The position numbers were made by a program, and so were the translations under genes. A DNA stretch of 64,000 bases from Vibrio tubiashii (GTDB lineage: Bacteria > Pseudomonadota > Gammaproteobacteria > Enterobacterales > Vibrionaceae). Location of the stretch: positions 30,640-94,639 of the forward strand of contig JRWQ01000019.1 in NCBI GenBank assembly GCA_000775715.1. Direction: 5' to 3'. The first letter of the stretch is position 1, and every line of letters starts with the position of its first letter. Below are positions 39,992 to 49,321 of the stretch, piece after piece. The notes under the pieces were generated by a model. That model did not search any database, was not told where the DNA came from, and worked only from the letters and a program-made list of their open reading frames with translations.

Positions 39992-40654
39992 ATGAATAAA
40001 GTTACGTTAGCCTGTTTAACTGCTGCTCTTTCCGCTGCAGCAATCATGCCCGCTCAAGCTCAAGCTCAAGAGTACATGTTTACCTATTCCAAACTGTTTT
40101 CTCATATGAAGCAGAATGCGAAAGAGGGTCATGACGATGTCAAAGTCGGCTTCTTTTTCCTCAACTCGAAAACCAAACAACTGTGTGACATCGAAAAAGC
40201 GTGGATGGAGAAAGAGGAACATTACGAAGAACTCACTATCTCACCGTACAAAGAGGTTATTGTTCCATTAGACAATAATCTTCGCTCGGCAAATCCTTTA
40301 GTGTTCGTCCACACGCCAAAGGATATGCGCTGCGACTTTTCGATGGTAGTGATGTCCAAGGAGCCGATGTCAGGAGAAGTGAGCTACCAAGAAGTCAAAA
40401 CCTTACTGCCACAAATGCAAGCCATTTTAGAGCAGCTAGGCGGAATGTTTGCCAGTTGGTTTACGCCTGATGTCGAAGGTCTAACCCTTGAGTTCCCAAA
40501 CAACCTTAATTCAGAAGTTCAATTTTCTAATGGTGGAACTAAGCCAATTGTCGATGGTAAGGTTCAAGTCTCTCTTGAAGAAATAGGCGAGGGTGGCACC
40601 ATGATTCTTCCGCAACAAACATCACGTGTGTTGCCTTACTTACCGAAAGCCTAA
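39992..40654 (+). CDS. DUF2987 family periplasmic protein
   Basis: 220 residues with a signal peptide ending AQAQAQ and a mature part MFTYSKLFSHMKQNAKEGHDD. I assign DUF2987 from memory of that opening. It is a secreted soluble protein of unknown function, 26 bp after the Bax-like gene and followed by a terminator, so it ends a three-gene unit. Confidence 0.7.
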   Translation: MNKVTLACLTAALSAAAIMPAQAQAQEYMFTYSKLFSHMKQNAKEGHDDVKVGFFFLNSKTKQLCDIEKAWMEKEEHYEELTISPYKEVIVPLDNNLRSANPLVFVHTPKDMRCDFSMVVMSKEPMSGEVSYQEVKTLLPQMQAILEQLGGMFASWFTPDVEGLTLEFPNNLNSEVQFSNGGTKPIVDGKVQVSLEEIGEGGTMILPQQTSRVLPYLPKA

Positions 40655-40660
40655 ACCTAC

Positions 40661-40686
40661 AAGGGTCGCTAAATGCGACCCTTTTT
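40661..40686 (+). terminator. Terminator after DUF2987 gene
   Basis: A perfect 9-bp stem AAGGGTCGC / GCGACCCTT with loop TAAAT, followed by TTT. Confidence 0.9.
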
Positions 40687-40837
40687 GTATGTAATCACTG
40701 GACTGAAATCTGTATCTTACGCAGTTTTACTGTGTGAAACGTTTAATCCTAATCAAAAAGCTCGTATAATCCTCGCCCCAAATAACACCACTTAGGAAGT
40801 GCTACTGTCGACTTGTTCGGCAATGTGAGAGCTAGCG

Positions 40838-41731
40838 ATGAACCAAATAGATACACGTAAAGAGACCCTTGAATTCAACAAGCTTCAAAAACGTTTACGA
40901 AGAAATGTTGGCAACGCCATTACAGACTACAACATGATCGAAGAAGGTGACGTTGTAATGGCTTGTATCAGTGGCGGTAAAGATTCATTCGCAATGCTTG
41001 ATATTCTGCTCAACCTGCAGAAAGCAGCTCCAATCAAGTTTGAAGTGGTTGCAGTTAATCTAGACCAAAAGCAACCTGGCTTCCCTGAGCACATTCTTCC
41101 AGATTACTTCGAAACTCTGAACATCCCTTACTACATCGTAGATAAAGACACTTACTCGGTAGTAAAAGAGAAGATCCCTGAGGGTAAAACAACTTGTGGC
41201 CTTTGTTCACGTCTACGTCGCGGGACGCTATATTCATTTGCTGAGAAAATTGGTGCAACGAAGCTAGCGCTTGGCCACCATATGGACGACATCGTTGAAA
41301 CTATGTTCCTTAACATGTTCCACGGTTCTCGTTTAAAGGCAATGCCACCTAAACTTCGTTCTGATGATGGCCGTAATGTAGTCATTCGTCCGTTAACTTA
41401 CTGCCGCGAGAAAGATCTAATTAAATACGCTGAGCACAAAGAGTTTCCGATCATTCCTTGTAACCTATGTGGTTCTCAAGAAAACCTTCAACGCCAGTCC
41501 ATCAAGGCAATGCTTATCGAGTGGGATAAGAAAACGCCAGGCCGTGTTGAAGCGATTTTTAAGTCGATTCAAAATGTGAGCCCAAGTCAGCTTGCCGACA
41601 AAGAGCTGTTTGATTTCGTCAACCTGCCGTTAGATCGTGAAGGCAGCCGTGAAGAGTATGAGTTTAGCGAAGCGACCGTCTCATCAACCAACATTGATGA
41701 GTCAATGTTCATTGACGTCACTAACGTCTAG
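40838..41731 (+). CDS. ttcA: tRNA 2-thiocytidine biosynthesis protein TtcA
   Basis: 297 residues. The ATP-pyrophosphatase loop is [10 protein letters not shown] near residue 47, and two CxxC pairs (TTCGLCSRL and PCNLCGSQ) bind the 4Fe-4S cluster. It thiolates cytidine 32 of several tRNAs. It is a single gene with a strong terminator. Confidence 0.94.
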   Translation: MNQIDTRKETLEFNKLQKRLRRNVGNAITDYNMIEEGDVVMACISGGKDSFAMLDILLNLQKAAPIKFEVVAVNLDQKQPGFPEHILPDYFETLNIPYYIVDKDTYSVVKEKIPEGKTTCGLCSRLRRGTLYSFAEKIGATKLALGHHMDDIVETMFLNMFHGSRLKAMPPKLRSDDGRNVVIRPLTYCREKDLIKYAEHKEFPIIPCNLCGSQENLQRQSIKAMLIEWDKKTPGRVEAIFKSIQNVSPSQLADKELFDFVNLPLDREGSREEYEFSEATVSSTNIDESMFIDVTNV

Positions 41732-41745
41732 GTAGCCAAAAAACA

Positions 41746-41780
41746 AAAAAGGAAGATAGCCAAACTATCTTCCTTTTTCT
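41746..41780. terminator. Bidirectional terminator ttcA / uspE
   Basis: A perfect 14-bp stem, AAAAAGGAAGATAG / CTATCTTCCTTTTT, flanked by A and T tracts. It serves both convergent genes. Confidence 0.92.
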
Positions 41781-41793
41781 TTATGTACAGACT

Positions 41794-42741
41794 TTAAATT
41801 GCGGTTTTAGGGTCGAGTGGGCTGATATAGCCTTGAGGTTTCAACGCCATAACATCGCAATTGATCTTATCAATCACGTGTTCTGCGGTATTACCAATAA
41901 ATACAGCCGATAAACCAGTTCGGCCTGTTGTACCAACAATCACCATCGCGGCGTTAAGCTTTTCTGCCGCCTGTGGGATCACATCTTCAGGCAAGCCTTG
42001 CTCCACGACCGTGTGCTCTTCGTCGTAACCATGTTTCTGACGCAGTGCTTTCATCGCAGTAAGGTGATGACCTCGAACCGCGTCTGTATAAGTAGCAGGA
42101 TCAAACTCTGGAAGTTCAATCGTGATATTAGCAGGGGTAACAGGGTACGCATTGACTAAATAAGGCTTTGCGCCCAAGCGCTCAGTCAAGCTATTTAACT
42201 GGTCAACCATGGCATCATTTAACCCCAAATGAGTGTCATTCTCTGACCCCACATGTACCGAAGCAAGTATGCTAGCATCTTCTGGCCAATCGGCATTTTT
42301 AACCAATAAGACTGGGCATGGACATTTACGTAGTAAGTGCCAATCGGTAGGCGTGAAGATCACTGACTCGAGCACGTCATGCTTACGAGTTCCTTTGATA
42401 ACAATATCGTGCTCGCCAGCAAACACCTCCGCGACAATCGCTTCGTATGGTCGGTTATGCCACACGACTTGGACATCAAACTCTACCTCTTCGTTAATGT
42501 ATTCTTTTGCGACCTTGTGCATCCACTGCTCACGCTGGTGAATGACACCACGGCGCATGGCATCGCGCTCATCAACAGATAGCATCGACGTCATATCATA
42601 AGAAAAATCATAAATAGATAAGAAGAAGGTCACTCGGCTAGGAGAACGACTTTTGGCGGCCAATTGCATCGCACGCGCGAGAGCAGGTTGTTCATCTTTA
42701 TTGATATCAGCAACGACTAAGATCTTATTATAAATACTCAT
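41794..42741 (-). CDS. uspE: Universal stress protein E
   Basis: 315 residues, the length of E. coli UspE, with two tandem Usp domains. The first begins ILVVADINKDEQPALARAM; the second ends with the ATP-loop-like GTTGRTGLSAVFIGNTAEHV. It is a cytoplasmic stress-response protein. AAGGAG precedes the ATG. It lies downstream of fnr in the same direction, as in E. coli, with a long hairpin between them. Confidence 0.92.
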   Translation of the reverse strand: MSIYNKILVVADINKDEQPALARAMQLAAKSRSPSRVTFFLSIYDFSYDMTSMLSVDERDAMRRGVIHQREQWMHKVAKEYINEEVEFDVQVVWHNRPYEAIVAEVFAGEHDIVIKGTRKHDVLESVIFTPTDWHLLRKCPCPVLLVKNADWPEDASILASVHVGSENDTHLGLNDAMVDQLNSLTERLGAKPYLVNAYPVTPANITIELPEFDPATYTDAVRGHHLTAMKALRQKHGYDEEHTVVEQGLPEDVIPQAAEKLNAAMVIVGTTGRTGLSAVFIGNTAEHVIDKINCDVMALKPQGYISPLDPKTAI

Positions 42742-42833
42742 AATGACTCCTTAGAGACGAGGAGGGCTTATGATTAATGTAGCTTAGTTAAGAGGAGAGT
42801 TTTAGAAATAATTAGAGGATTTTGAGAGAAGTA

Positions 42834-42873
42834 TGATGTAGCTCTATTTCAAGGTGAAATGCGAGCTACATCA
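42834..42873. repeat. Long imperfect hairpin between fnr and uspE
   Basis: 11-bp perfect arms TGATGTAGCTC / GAGCTACATCA enclose an inner ATTTC / GAAAT stem and a small loop. There is no T tract after it on the minus strand. It could act as an attenuator or RNA-processing site between fnr and uspE. Confidence 0.6.
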
Positions 42874-42883
42874 TTGAAAATTA

Positions 42884-43633
42884 TTACGATTCTGTTGATA
42901 CGCCAGCCAATTCCATTAGAGCATCATGATCAATAATAGTAATGTACTTACCTTTAACACTTAAGATCTCTGACTTCTGGAAGCGACCTAGCAAGCGCGA
43001 TATAGTTTCAACGGTCAAACCTAAATAGTTACCGATATCACCGCGAGTCATGGTCAGACGGAACTCTCTAGGACTAAAACCACGCTGAGAGAAACGAGTA
43101 GATAGGTTGTATAGGAAAGCCGCTAAGCGCTCTTCTGCATTCTTTTTCGAAAGCAATAAGATCATCTCTTGGTCGCCTTTAATCTCATTACTCATCAGAC
43201 GCATGATCTGTTGACGAAGTTTTGGCATCTTTCCGGATAGGTCATCAAGAATTTCGTATGGGATTTCACACACCATTGAAGTTTCGAGGGCTTGGGCGAA
43301 ACTAGGGTGCTGGTCTTCGGTAATAGCATCGAAACCAACGAGATCACCCGCTAGATGAAATGCCGTGATTTGTTCATCACCCTGTTCGGTAATCGTGTAG
43401 CTCTTGATTGTTCCTGAACGAATCGCGTAAAGAGACTTGAGTTCGTCTCCTGCTTTGAACAACTCTTGGCCTTTTTGAATTGGCTTTTTACGCTCGATAA
43501 TTTGATCGAGCTGATCGAGTTCAGATTCATTTAGCGTAAACGGAATACAAAGCTGACTAATACTACAATCTTGGCAATGGATAGCACAGCCACCCGATTG
43601 AATACGCTTTGTTGCAGGCTTTTCAGAAATCAT
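42884..43633 (-). CDS. fnr: Fumarate/nitrate reduction regulator FNR
   Basis: 249 residues, close to E. coli FNR over its full length. N-terminal cluster Cys residues are in [19 protein letters not shown] and the fourth is in SMVCEIPYE. The DNA-recognition helix is [14 protein letters not shown]. The 4Fe-4S cluster senses oxygen; the dimer binds TTGAT-N4-ATCAA. A perfect FNR box sits just upstream of its start, so it regulates itself. It is linked to the cbb3 oxidase genes that it often controls. Confidence 0.96.
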   Translation of the reverse strand: MISEKPATKRIQSGGCAIHCQDCSISQLCIPFTLNESELDQLDQIIERKKPIQKGQELFKAGDELKSLYAIRSGTIKSYTITEQGDEQITAFHLAGDLVGFDAITEDQHPSFAQALETSMVCEIPYEILDDLSGKMPKLRQQIMRLMSNEIKGDQEMILLLSKKNAEERLAAFLYNLSTRFSQRGFSPREFRLTMTRGDIGNYLGLTVETISRLLGRFQKSEILSVKGKYITIIDHDALMELAGVSTES

Positions 43634-43649
43634 AACAACCTTTCACTAT

Positions 43650-43663
43650 TTGATATACATCAA
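43650..43663. promoter_or_regulatory. Perfect FNR box upstream of fnr
   Basis: TTGATATACATCAA matches TTGAT-N4-ATCAA at all ten conserved positions. It lies 17 bp before the fnr start, a position that would block transcription, so negative autoregulation is likely. Confidence 0.85.
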
Positions 43664-43721
43664 TATTTTAGCACCCATTAGCCCTAAAGGGTAGCGGAAA
43701 AAATGACATAAAAACAGTTAA

Positions 43722-44396
43722 CTACAAACTTGTAGATAAAATAACTAGCACACTATACCCAGTATACAATCCATAAATTAAGATCGTAAAAGCGACGATA
43801 TGTCGAAATATGAGTGAATTTTGCAGTTTATGGAGAAGTGCCGCCGAGTGTCCAACAAGCAGCATTGCAGGTAAGGTGCCTAGACCAAAAGCAAGCATCA
43901 CTAAGGCCCCATTTAACGCACTACCAGCGACGGCTGACCAAGTTAGCATTGAATAGACTAAGCCACATGGTAGCCATCCCCAAATAAAGCCAAACGGTAA
44001 CGCATGAATAGGGGACTTTAGGGGTAACAATGATTTACCCGCAGGGGATATTACTCGCCACAGCCACTGGCCAAACTTCTCGATAACCAATAGTCCCTGC
44101 CACCATCTGCCGATATAACACGCGAGCAAGATCATAAATAAGGCGGCGGCTAGTCTTAGCCAAATTAATACGTTGTTCAACTCGCCAATCATTGATATGG
44201 AAGAGACGGCGCCCCCAATAACGGCGCCTATCAATGCGTAACTCATTAAACGGCCACTGTTATAAAACAGAGGAATCCACCTAGAAGGTTGGCTTTGGCC
44301 CATGGTTAGCATAGAGGCGATTCCACCACACATACCCATACAATGGCCAGCTCCGACTAATCCAATAAAAAAGGCGCCAATCCAGTCTGGACTCAT
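43722..44396 (-). CDS. SafE/TauE-family membrane protein of the cbb3 oxidase cluster
   Basis: 224 residues, six membrane segments, with GAGHCMGMCGGIASML near the start. This His/Cys-rich motif marks the proteins encoded beside ccoS in cbb3 clusters, thought to help copper delivery or oxidase assembly. Its ATG overlaps the ccoS stop codon (ATGA). Confidence 0.85.
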   Translation of the reverse strand: MSPDWIGAFFIGLVGAGHCMGMCGGIASMLTMGQSQPSRWIPLFYNSGRLMSYALIGAVIGGAVSSISMIGELNNVLIWLRLAAALFMILLACYIGRWWQGLLVIEKFGQWLWRVISPAGKSLLPLKSPIHALPFGFIWGWLPCGLVYSMLTWSAVAGSALNGALVMLAFGLGTLPAMLLVGHSAALLHKLQNSLIFRHIVAFTILIYGLYTGYSVLVILSTSL

Positions 44397-44557
44397 TTCG
44401 GTGGATTCTCTTTATGATCGTCTTCGTCGAATAAAATATTGTGGCCTTGACGCTCTAAGTCTTCAAACTGTTCACTTTTTACCGCCCAAAGAAAGACAGC
44501 GACAGCAACACAGACTAAAACAATAGCGATAGGAATGAGGATATAAAGGCTTTCCAT
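44393..44557 (-). CDS. ccoS: cbb3 oxidase maturation protein CcoS
   Basis: A 54-residue gene read from the minus strand: MESLYILIPIAIVLVCVAVA then VFLWAVKSEQFEDLE. One membrane helix is followed by a short charged tail, as in CcoS/FixS. CcoS is needed for cofactor insertion into cbb3 oxidase. It starts 4 bp after ccoI and overlaps the next gene. Confidence 0.88.
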   Translation of the reverse strand: MESLYILIPIAIVLVCVAVAVFLWAVKSEQFEDLERQGHNILFDEDDHKENPPK

Positions 44558-44561
44558 CTAT

Positions 44562-46931
44562 CTACCTTTTTTCTTTGAGCAAGCGAAGAGAGTTCGATAC
44601 TACAATAATTGAGCTCGCAGACATACCGACAACCGCAAAGTATGGAGCAACAAAACCAGCAACCGCGAGAGGCAAAATCAGCAAATTGTACCCAAGCGAC
44701 CAGGCCAAATTCTCGCGAATTATTTTGCGAGTTTGCAGGGCCAGATCTCTTGCCTCTAAAACACGATCTAGCCTGTCGCCAAGTAACACCATATCAGCCG
44801 ATGCTTTCGCAACATCAGTACCACCACCCATCGCAACAGACAAATGAGCGCCCGCCAAAGTAGGCGCATCATTGATACCATCACCAATCATCATGGTCAC
44901 ATCATCCTCATCAACTTGCTGTAAGTAAGCTAGTTTATCTTGGGGCTTGGCACCGGAAACAACATTTTGGATCCCGATCTGACTCGCCACGATTTCCGCA
45001 TTTTGTTTGGTATCACCAGTTAGCAGGGTTACCTTAACCCCAGAATGTTTAAACTTTTCAACAAAATGTTTAGTTTCCAAGCGGATAGGATCGCGATAGC
45101 TAAAGCTCGCCACATGCTTGCCATCGATAGAGAGGTAAACCGTATTTGCTTTTGAAACAGTATCTTCGCCTAAAACAAACTGAGCGCTGCCAATCTTAAC
45201 CTCGCAGTTTTTATATTGGCCATGAATACCAGAGCCAATGATATTTTCAACATCTTCGACGACAACATTGACATCTAAATAGGGTCTGAATGCACGTGCA
45301 ATCGGGTGGTTGGCGTGAGACTCTAACGATGCAGCGACGGCTAGTGCCTCTTCTTTAGTTAGTTCAGATTGAAGATCGACACTATCAATCTCGATGTCAC
45401 CATGAGTCAGGGTTCCGGTTTTATCAACGATAAGGTGGTTTACCTTGCACAGAGTTTCAAACACATGACTTTTCCGTAGTAGGATACCCAAATTGCCCAT
45501 GCGAGAAGTTGCACAAGTCAGTGCTGTAGGCGTTGCTAGGGAGAGTGCACAAGGACAGGTAGCGACCAAAACTGATAGCATGATCCAAAACGCATCATCT
45601 GGCTTGCTTGAATGCCAAAACAACCAGGTACCCGCGGCAATTATCAAAATAACCGCCACAAAGTAACGCGCGACGATGTCGGCGATCTCAGCGATTTTCG
45701 GCTTTGAAAGCTGAGCCTCGTCTTGCAAACGTACGATATTAGAGATCATCGAGTCAGCCTTTGAGGACATCACCTCTAACTCAAACGACTCTTCACCGTT
45801 AAGTGTACCAGCAAATACATGATCACCTGACTGCTTAACCACTGGTAGGGATTCACCTGTAAGCATAGACTCATCAATATGTACGCGGCCATTGAGGATT
45901 TTGCCGTCCGCGGGAATATGTTCACCAGGCAACACGCGAATTTGATCGCCTACCTTAAGAGTTTTAACTGGAACCTGGTCACCATTGAGTTTATTGGCAA
46001 TTGCAGGGATCAGTTTTAGCAGGTTACCACTTGCCGCTGCCGCTTTACGACGCGCTCGCATCTCTAGGAATCGTCCAACCAACAGGAAGAAAGCAAACAT
46101 AGAGATAGATTCAAAGAACACTTCTCCTTGCTCTGTGACCGTCGCAACGAGGCTTGCACAATAGGCAAATATCATCGCAATCGATACTGGCACATCCATA
46201 CCAAGTGTTCGACTTCTAATACTCCGCCAAGCATTGATGTAAAAGGGAAGAGCAGAGTAGAGCATCACTGGTGTCGCGAAGATCAAGCTAACCCAACGAA
46301 AGTAGTTCTTAAACTCTGGTTCGAGATCACCAAACACCTCGAGATAGAGCGCCACAGCGAGCATCATAACTTGCATGGTTGCAAGCCCTGCAATACCTAG
46401 GCGATACAAGTACTGCTTCATTTGCTGATGGTAGGCTGCTTCTTGTTTATCTGCCTCAAAAGGGGCGGCTTTATAACCAAGCTGATGAATAGAGGAGAGT
46501 ATTTCACTGAGCCTAGCTTGAGATTTATCCCATGCTAACAGTGCACGGTTAGTAGTGGTATTAACCCGAATAGAGAGTACACCGCTTTTAGACGACACTT
46601 GTTTTTCGATTAACCAGGCACAAGCAGCACAAGAAACCCCTTCAAGTGACAATGTCACCTCTGAGCTATCTTTACTGTTGCGAACAAACTCAGACTGCAC
46701 ATCATCATTGTCATAATGGATCAGGGCCTGCAACTGCTCAGGGACAAGATCGGCTTTCTCCGCAGGAGCGGTTCGATATTGATAATAGGAAACTAAACCA
46801 CTGTCTACGATAGTCTGAGCGACTGTCTCGCAACCAGGGCAGCACATTTGACGTAATTCACCCAAAATTTCGACTTTGAAATCCGTGTTGGCTGGTACAT
46901 CTTCACCACAGTGATAACAGGATTTGCACAT
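44562..46931 (-). CDS. ccoI: Copper-exporting P-type ATPase CcoI (cbb3 assembly)
   Basis: 789 residues. An N-terminal Cys-rich segment (YHCGEDVP, CCPGCETVAQ) and a metal-binding domain (GVSCAACAWLIEK) precede the P-type ATPase core: TGESLPV, the transport motif ATCPCALSLATP, DKTGTLTHG and GDGINDAPTL. CcoI moves copper toward the periplasm for the CuB centre of the oxidase. It lies 6 bp after ccoH. Confidence 0.94.
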   Translation of the reverse strand: MCKSCYHCGEDVPANTDFKVEILGELRQMCCPGCETVAQTIVDSGLVSYYQYRTAPAEKADLVPEQLQALIHYDNDDVQSEFVRNSKDSSEVTLSLEGVSCAACAWLIEKQVSSKSGVLSIRVNTTTNRALLAWDKSQARLSEILSSIHQLGYKAAPFEADKQEAAYHQQMKQYLYRLGIAGLATMQVMMLAVALYLEVFGDLEPEFKNYFRWVSLIFATPVMLYSALPFYINAWRSIRSRTLGMDVPVSIAMIFAYCASLVATVTEQGEVFFESISMFAFFLLVGRFLEMRARRKAAAASGNLLKLIPAIANKLNGDQVPVKTLKVGDQIRVLPGEHIPADGKILNGRVHIDESMLTGESLPVVKQSGDHVFAGTLNGEESFELEVMSSKADSMISNIVRLQDEAQLSKPKIAEIADIVARYFVAVILIIAAGTWLFWHSSKPDDAFWIMLSVLVATCPCALSLATPTALTCATSRMGNLGILLRKSHVFETLCKVNHLIVDKTGTLTHGDIEIDSVDLQSELTKEEALAVAASLESHANHPIARAFRPYLDVNVVVEDVENIIGSGIHGQYKNCEVKIGSAQFVLGEDTVSKANTVYLSIDGKHVASFSYRDPIRLETKHFVEKFKHSGVKVTLLTGDTKQNAEIVASQIGIQNVVSGAKPQDKLAYLQQVDEDDVTMMIGDGINDAPTLAGAHLSVAMGGGTDVAKASADMVLLGDRLDRVLEARDLALQTRKIIRENLAWSLGYNLLILPLAVAGFVAPYFAVVGMSASSIIVVSNSLRLLKEKR

Positions 46932-46937
46932 AAGCGA

Positions 46938-47417
46938 TTAATTCGATAGTTGAACGGGAGTTGTCGTTGGGAATGTGACTCGACCTTGCACTAACCACTG
47001 CTGATCATGAGGGGTTAACTCAATAAACCAAGGGCCTTGTAACTCGCTATCTAATGACAAGAGATAGTTTCCTTGGGCGTCTGATGTTAATAACTGTGTG
47101 AAATCACGGTCCGGTAGAGTGCGGTGCGCAAACATCACCGTAATCGCTGGGAAATGATCGAGCAAGCCCTTATCGAAAGCGATAATGACATCATCGCCTT
47201 CAGAATAGGCTGATGCACTTAACTCAAGTTCTTTGGCGACATTCTGCTTGGAAATGTCGACATTAATGCCTTTTCCTTTTTTATAGTAATCCTCAGTAAC
47301 CAAAGACACCGAGTTCTGAGAGAAAACAATAACTGTAACGATTGTCCAAACAACAACAGTAAGCGGCAAAATGATCAGGAACCACGGCCAAAACTGCTTA
47401 TACCAAGGCTTTACCAT
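46938..47417 (-). CDS. ccoH: cbb3 oxidase assembly protein CcoH (FixH)
   Basis: 159 residues: one N-terminal membrane segment (FWPWFLIILPLTVVVWTIVT) with VTEDYYKKGKGINVD after it, the FixH signature. The periplasmic rest is a beta-rich domain. It stabilises assembly of the cbb3 complex. Confidence 0.9.
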   Translation of the reverse strand: MVKPWYKQFWPWFLIILPLTVVVWTIVTVIVFSQNSVSLVTEDYYKKGKGINVDISKQNVAKELELSASAYSEGDDVIIAFDKGLLDHFPAITVMFAHRTLPDRDFTQLLTSDAQGNYLLSLDSELQGPWFIELTPHDQQWLVQGRVTFPTTTPVQLSN

Positions 47418-47472
47418 AAAAAAGTTCTCAATGAAAAATGAAATAAATTAGGGCTTTAACTGTAAAGGAAAG

Positions 47473-47510
47473 ACAGCCCCTTTACCATCGCTAGAGAGTA
47501 AGGGGCTGTT
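47473..47510 (-). terminator. Hairpin between ccoP and ccoH
   Basis: 10-bp arms ACAGCCCCTT / AAGGGGCTGT; on the minus strand TCTTTCC follows. It is probably a partial terminator that lowers expression of the assembly genes relative to the structural genes. Confidence 0.7.
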
Positions 47511-47522
47511 ATAGAAGTGTTA

Positions 47523-48500
47523 CTAATTGTCAGAGTTGCTTAGGCTCCAGACGTAAGCAGCCACAAGTTGAACTTTATCTTCGCCTAGAATATCTTTCCA
47601 AGCTGGCATTACACCAGAACGACCGTTCATAACTGTTTCTGTTACGTCTGCGCGTGAACCACCGAACAACCAGTCTTGGTCAGTTAGGTCTGGTGCACCC
47701 ACTGCTGGGTTACCTTTACCATCTGTACCATGACAAGCCGCACACACAACAAAGCGAGCTTTACCAGCTTCTGCTTCACGAGCGTTCACAGAGCGTCCGG
47801 ATAGGCTTAGCGTATAGCTAACCACTTCTTTCACCCCTTGTTCACCCAAGGCATCTTTCCAGCTAGGCATTTGGCCAATACGACCCTGCATAACGGTAGT
47901 TACGATAGCCTCTGGTTCACCACCATATAGCCAAGCGTCGTCAGTCAGGTTAGGGAAACCTTTTAGACCACGAGCATCTGAGCCATGACACTGTGAACAG
48001 TTCTGTAGGAACAAACGTTGCCCAACTTTCACTGCTTCATTATCCGCTGCAATTTCTGGGATAGGGCGCAGTTCAGTTGAACCATCTACGTATGCAAGCT
48101 TTTTAAATGCTTCACCAAAATAGGTTTCTGCATCATCAAGCTCTTTTGCGTACTGAACAAGCTGTTTATTCTCTTGAGACGTTGAGATTGACGCTTTTGA
48201 CTCTTCAACGGTGCGAACGGTTTGGTCAGAACTCTGCCAACCAAGAAAGCCCTTGAAGTTACCTAAACCTGGGTATAAAGCTAGGTATATTGCGGCAAAA
48301 ATAAACGTACCAACGAACAGATAAGTCCACCACTTAGGCAGTGGGTTGTTTAGCTCACGAATACCATCGTATTCATGACCCATATCTGCACCTTCTTCAA
48401 CGCCCATTTTATCTTTCAGGCACCAAAAAAGGAGCGCTGCACAGCCGACCAGTGTTCCGACCGTGATGATGATTATCCAAAGACTCCAAAATGTCGTCAT
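47523..48500 (-). CDS. ccoP: cbb3 cytochrome oxidase diheme subunit CcoP
   Basis: 325 residues with two membrane segments in the first 80 residues and two haem c sites, CSQCHGSD and CAACHGTDG. It carries electrons to CcoO/CcoN. Its start overlaps the ccoQ stop (ATGA). Confidence 0.95.
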   Translation of the reverse strand: MTTFWSLWIIIITVGTLVGCAALLFWCLKDKMGVEEGADMGHEYDGIRELNNPLPKWWTYLFVGTFIFAAIYLALYPGLGNFKGFLGWQSSDQTVRTVEESKASISTSQENKQLVQYAKELDDAETYFGEAFKKLAYVDGSTELRPIPEIAADNEAVKVGQRLFLQNCSQCHGSDARGLKGFPNLTDDAWLYGGEPEAIVTTVMQGRIGQMPSWKDALGEQGVKEVVSYTLSLSGRSVNAREAEAGKARFVVCAACHGTDGKGNPAVGAPDLTDQDWLFGGSRADVTETVMNGRSGVMPAWKDILGEDKVQLVAAYVWSLSNSDN

Positions 48501-48673
48501 TGCTTAGTCACTCCTTGTTCTTTTTCAGGCGCTTTCTGCTCATCAGCAAAAACAAGGTTTGCGGCTTCATCAAAGCGTGCTTTACGGCTTTTACCGTAAG
48601 CCCACCAAACCACTCCTAGAAAGCTAACGAATAGAACTATGGTCCAAATACTGTGAATAGTACCGATATCCAT
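48497..48673 (-). CDS. ccoQ: cbb3 oxidase small subunit CcoQ
   Basis: A 58-residue gene: MDIGTIHSIWTIVLFVSFLG, then VVWWAYGKSRKARFDEAANL. One membrane helix with the WWAY…R.FDEAA motif of CcoQ/FixQ. It lies 14 bp after ccoO and overlaps ccoP by 4 bp. Confidence 0.92.
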   Translation of the reverse strand: MDIGTIHSIWTIVLFVSFLGVVWWAYGKSRKARFDEAANLVFADEQKAPEKEQGVTKQ

Positions 48674-48687
48674 ATGTCACCTCTTTA

Positions 48688-49308
48688 TTACTTCATTGCG
48701 TGACCAAGAGACTGAAGATAAGCGATGATGGCATCCATCTCGGTTTTACCTTCTACATCTTTAGACGCATTTGCGATTTGCTCATCAGTGTATGAAACAC
48801 CAAACATGTCACGGAAGATTTCTAGCTTCTTCTGAGTGTCCTTTCCATCAAGAACATTTTCTGCAAGCCATGGGAAACCAGGCATGTTTGACTCAGGAAC
48901 CAGCTCACGTGGGTCGATCAGGTGAACGCGATGCCACTCATCAGAGTAACGACCACCAACACGCGCCAGATCAGGACCAGTACGTTTAGAACCCCACAGG
49001 AATGGATGCTCGTATACACTTTCACCAGCAACAGAGTAGTGACCGTAGCGCTCAGTTTCAGAGCGGAAAGGACGAATCATCTGGCTGTGACATACGTTAC
49101 AACCTTCACGGATGTATACGTCACGACCTTCCATTTCAAGCGCTGTGTAAGGACGTAGGTTCTCAACAGGCTCAGTCGTTTGCTTTTGGAAAATCAGCGG
49201 GGTGATCTCTACAAGAGCACCTAAACTGATTGCAAAAACGATAAGAATCGCGAGTAAACCGACATTGCGTTCTACAATTTCGTGGCGATTGTTAGAATTA
49301 GAACTCAT
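48688..49308 (-). CDS. ccoO: cbb3 cytochrome oxidase monoheme subunit CcoO
   Basis: 206 residues: an N-terminal membrane anchor, the haem c site [13 protein letters not shown] and a methionine-rich later region for the axial ligand. It receives electrons for the CcoN catalytic core and lies 13 bp after ccoN. Confidence 0.95.
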   Translation of the reverse strand: MSSNSNNRHEIVERNVGLLAILIVFAISLGALVEITPLIFQKQTTEPVENLRPYTALEMEGRDVYIREGCNVCHSQMIRPFRSETERYGHYSVAGESVYEHPFLWGSKRTGPDLARVGGRYSDEWHRVHLIDPRELVPESNMPGFPWLAENVLDGKDTQKKLEIFRDMFGVSYTDEQIANASKDVEGKTEMDAIIAYLQSLGHAMK

Positions 49309-49321
49309 TCTTTAAATCTCC

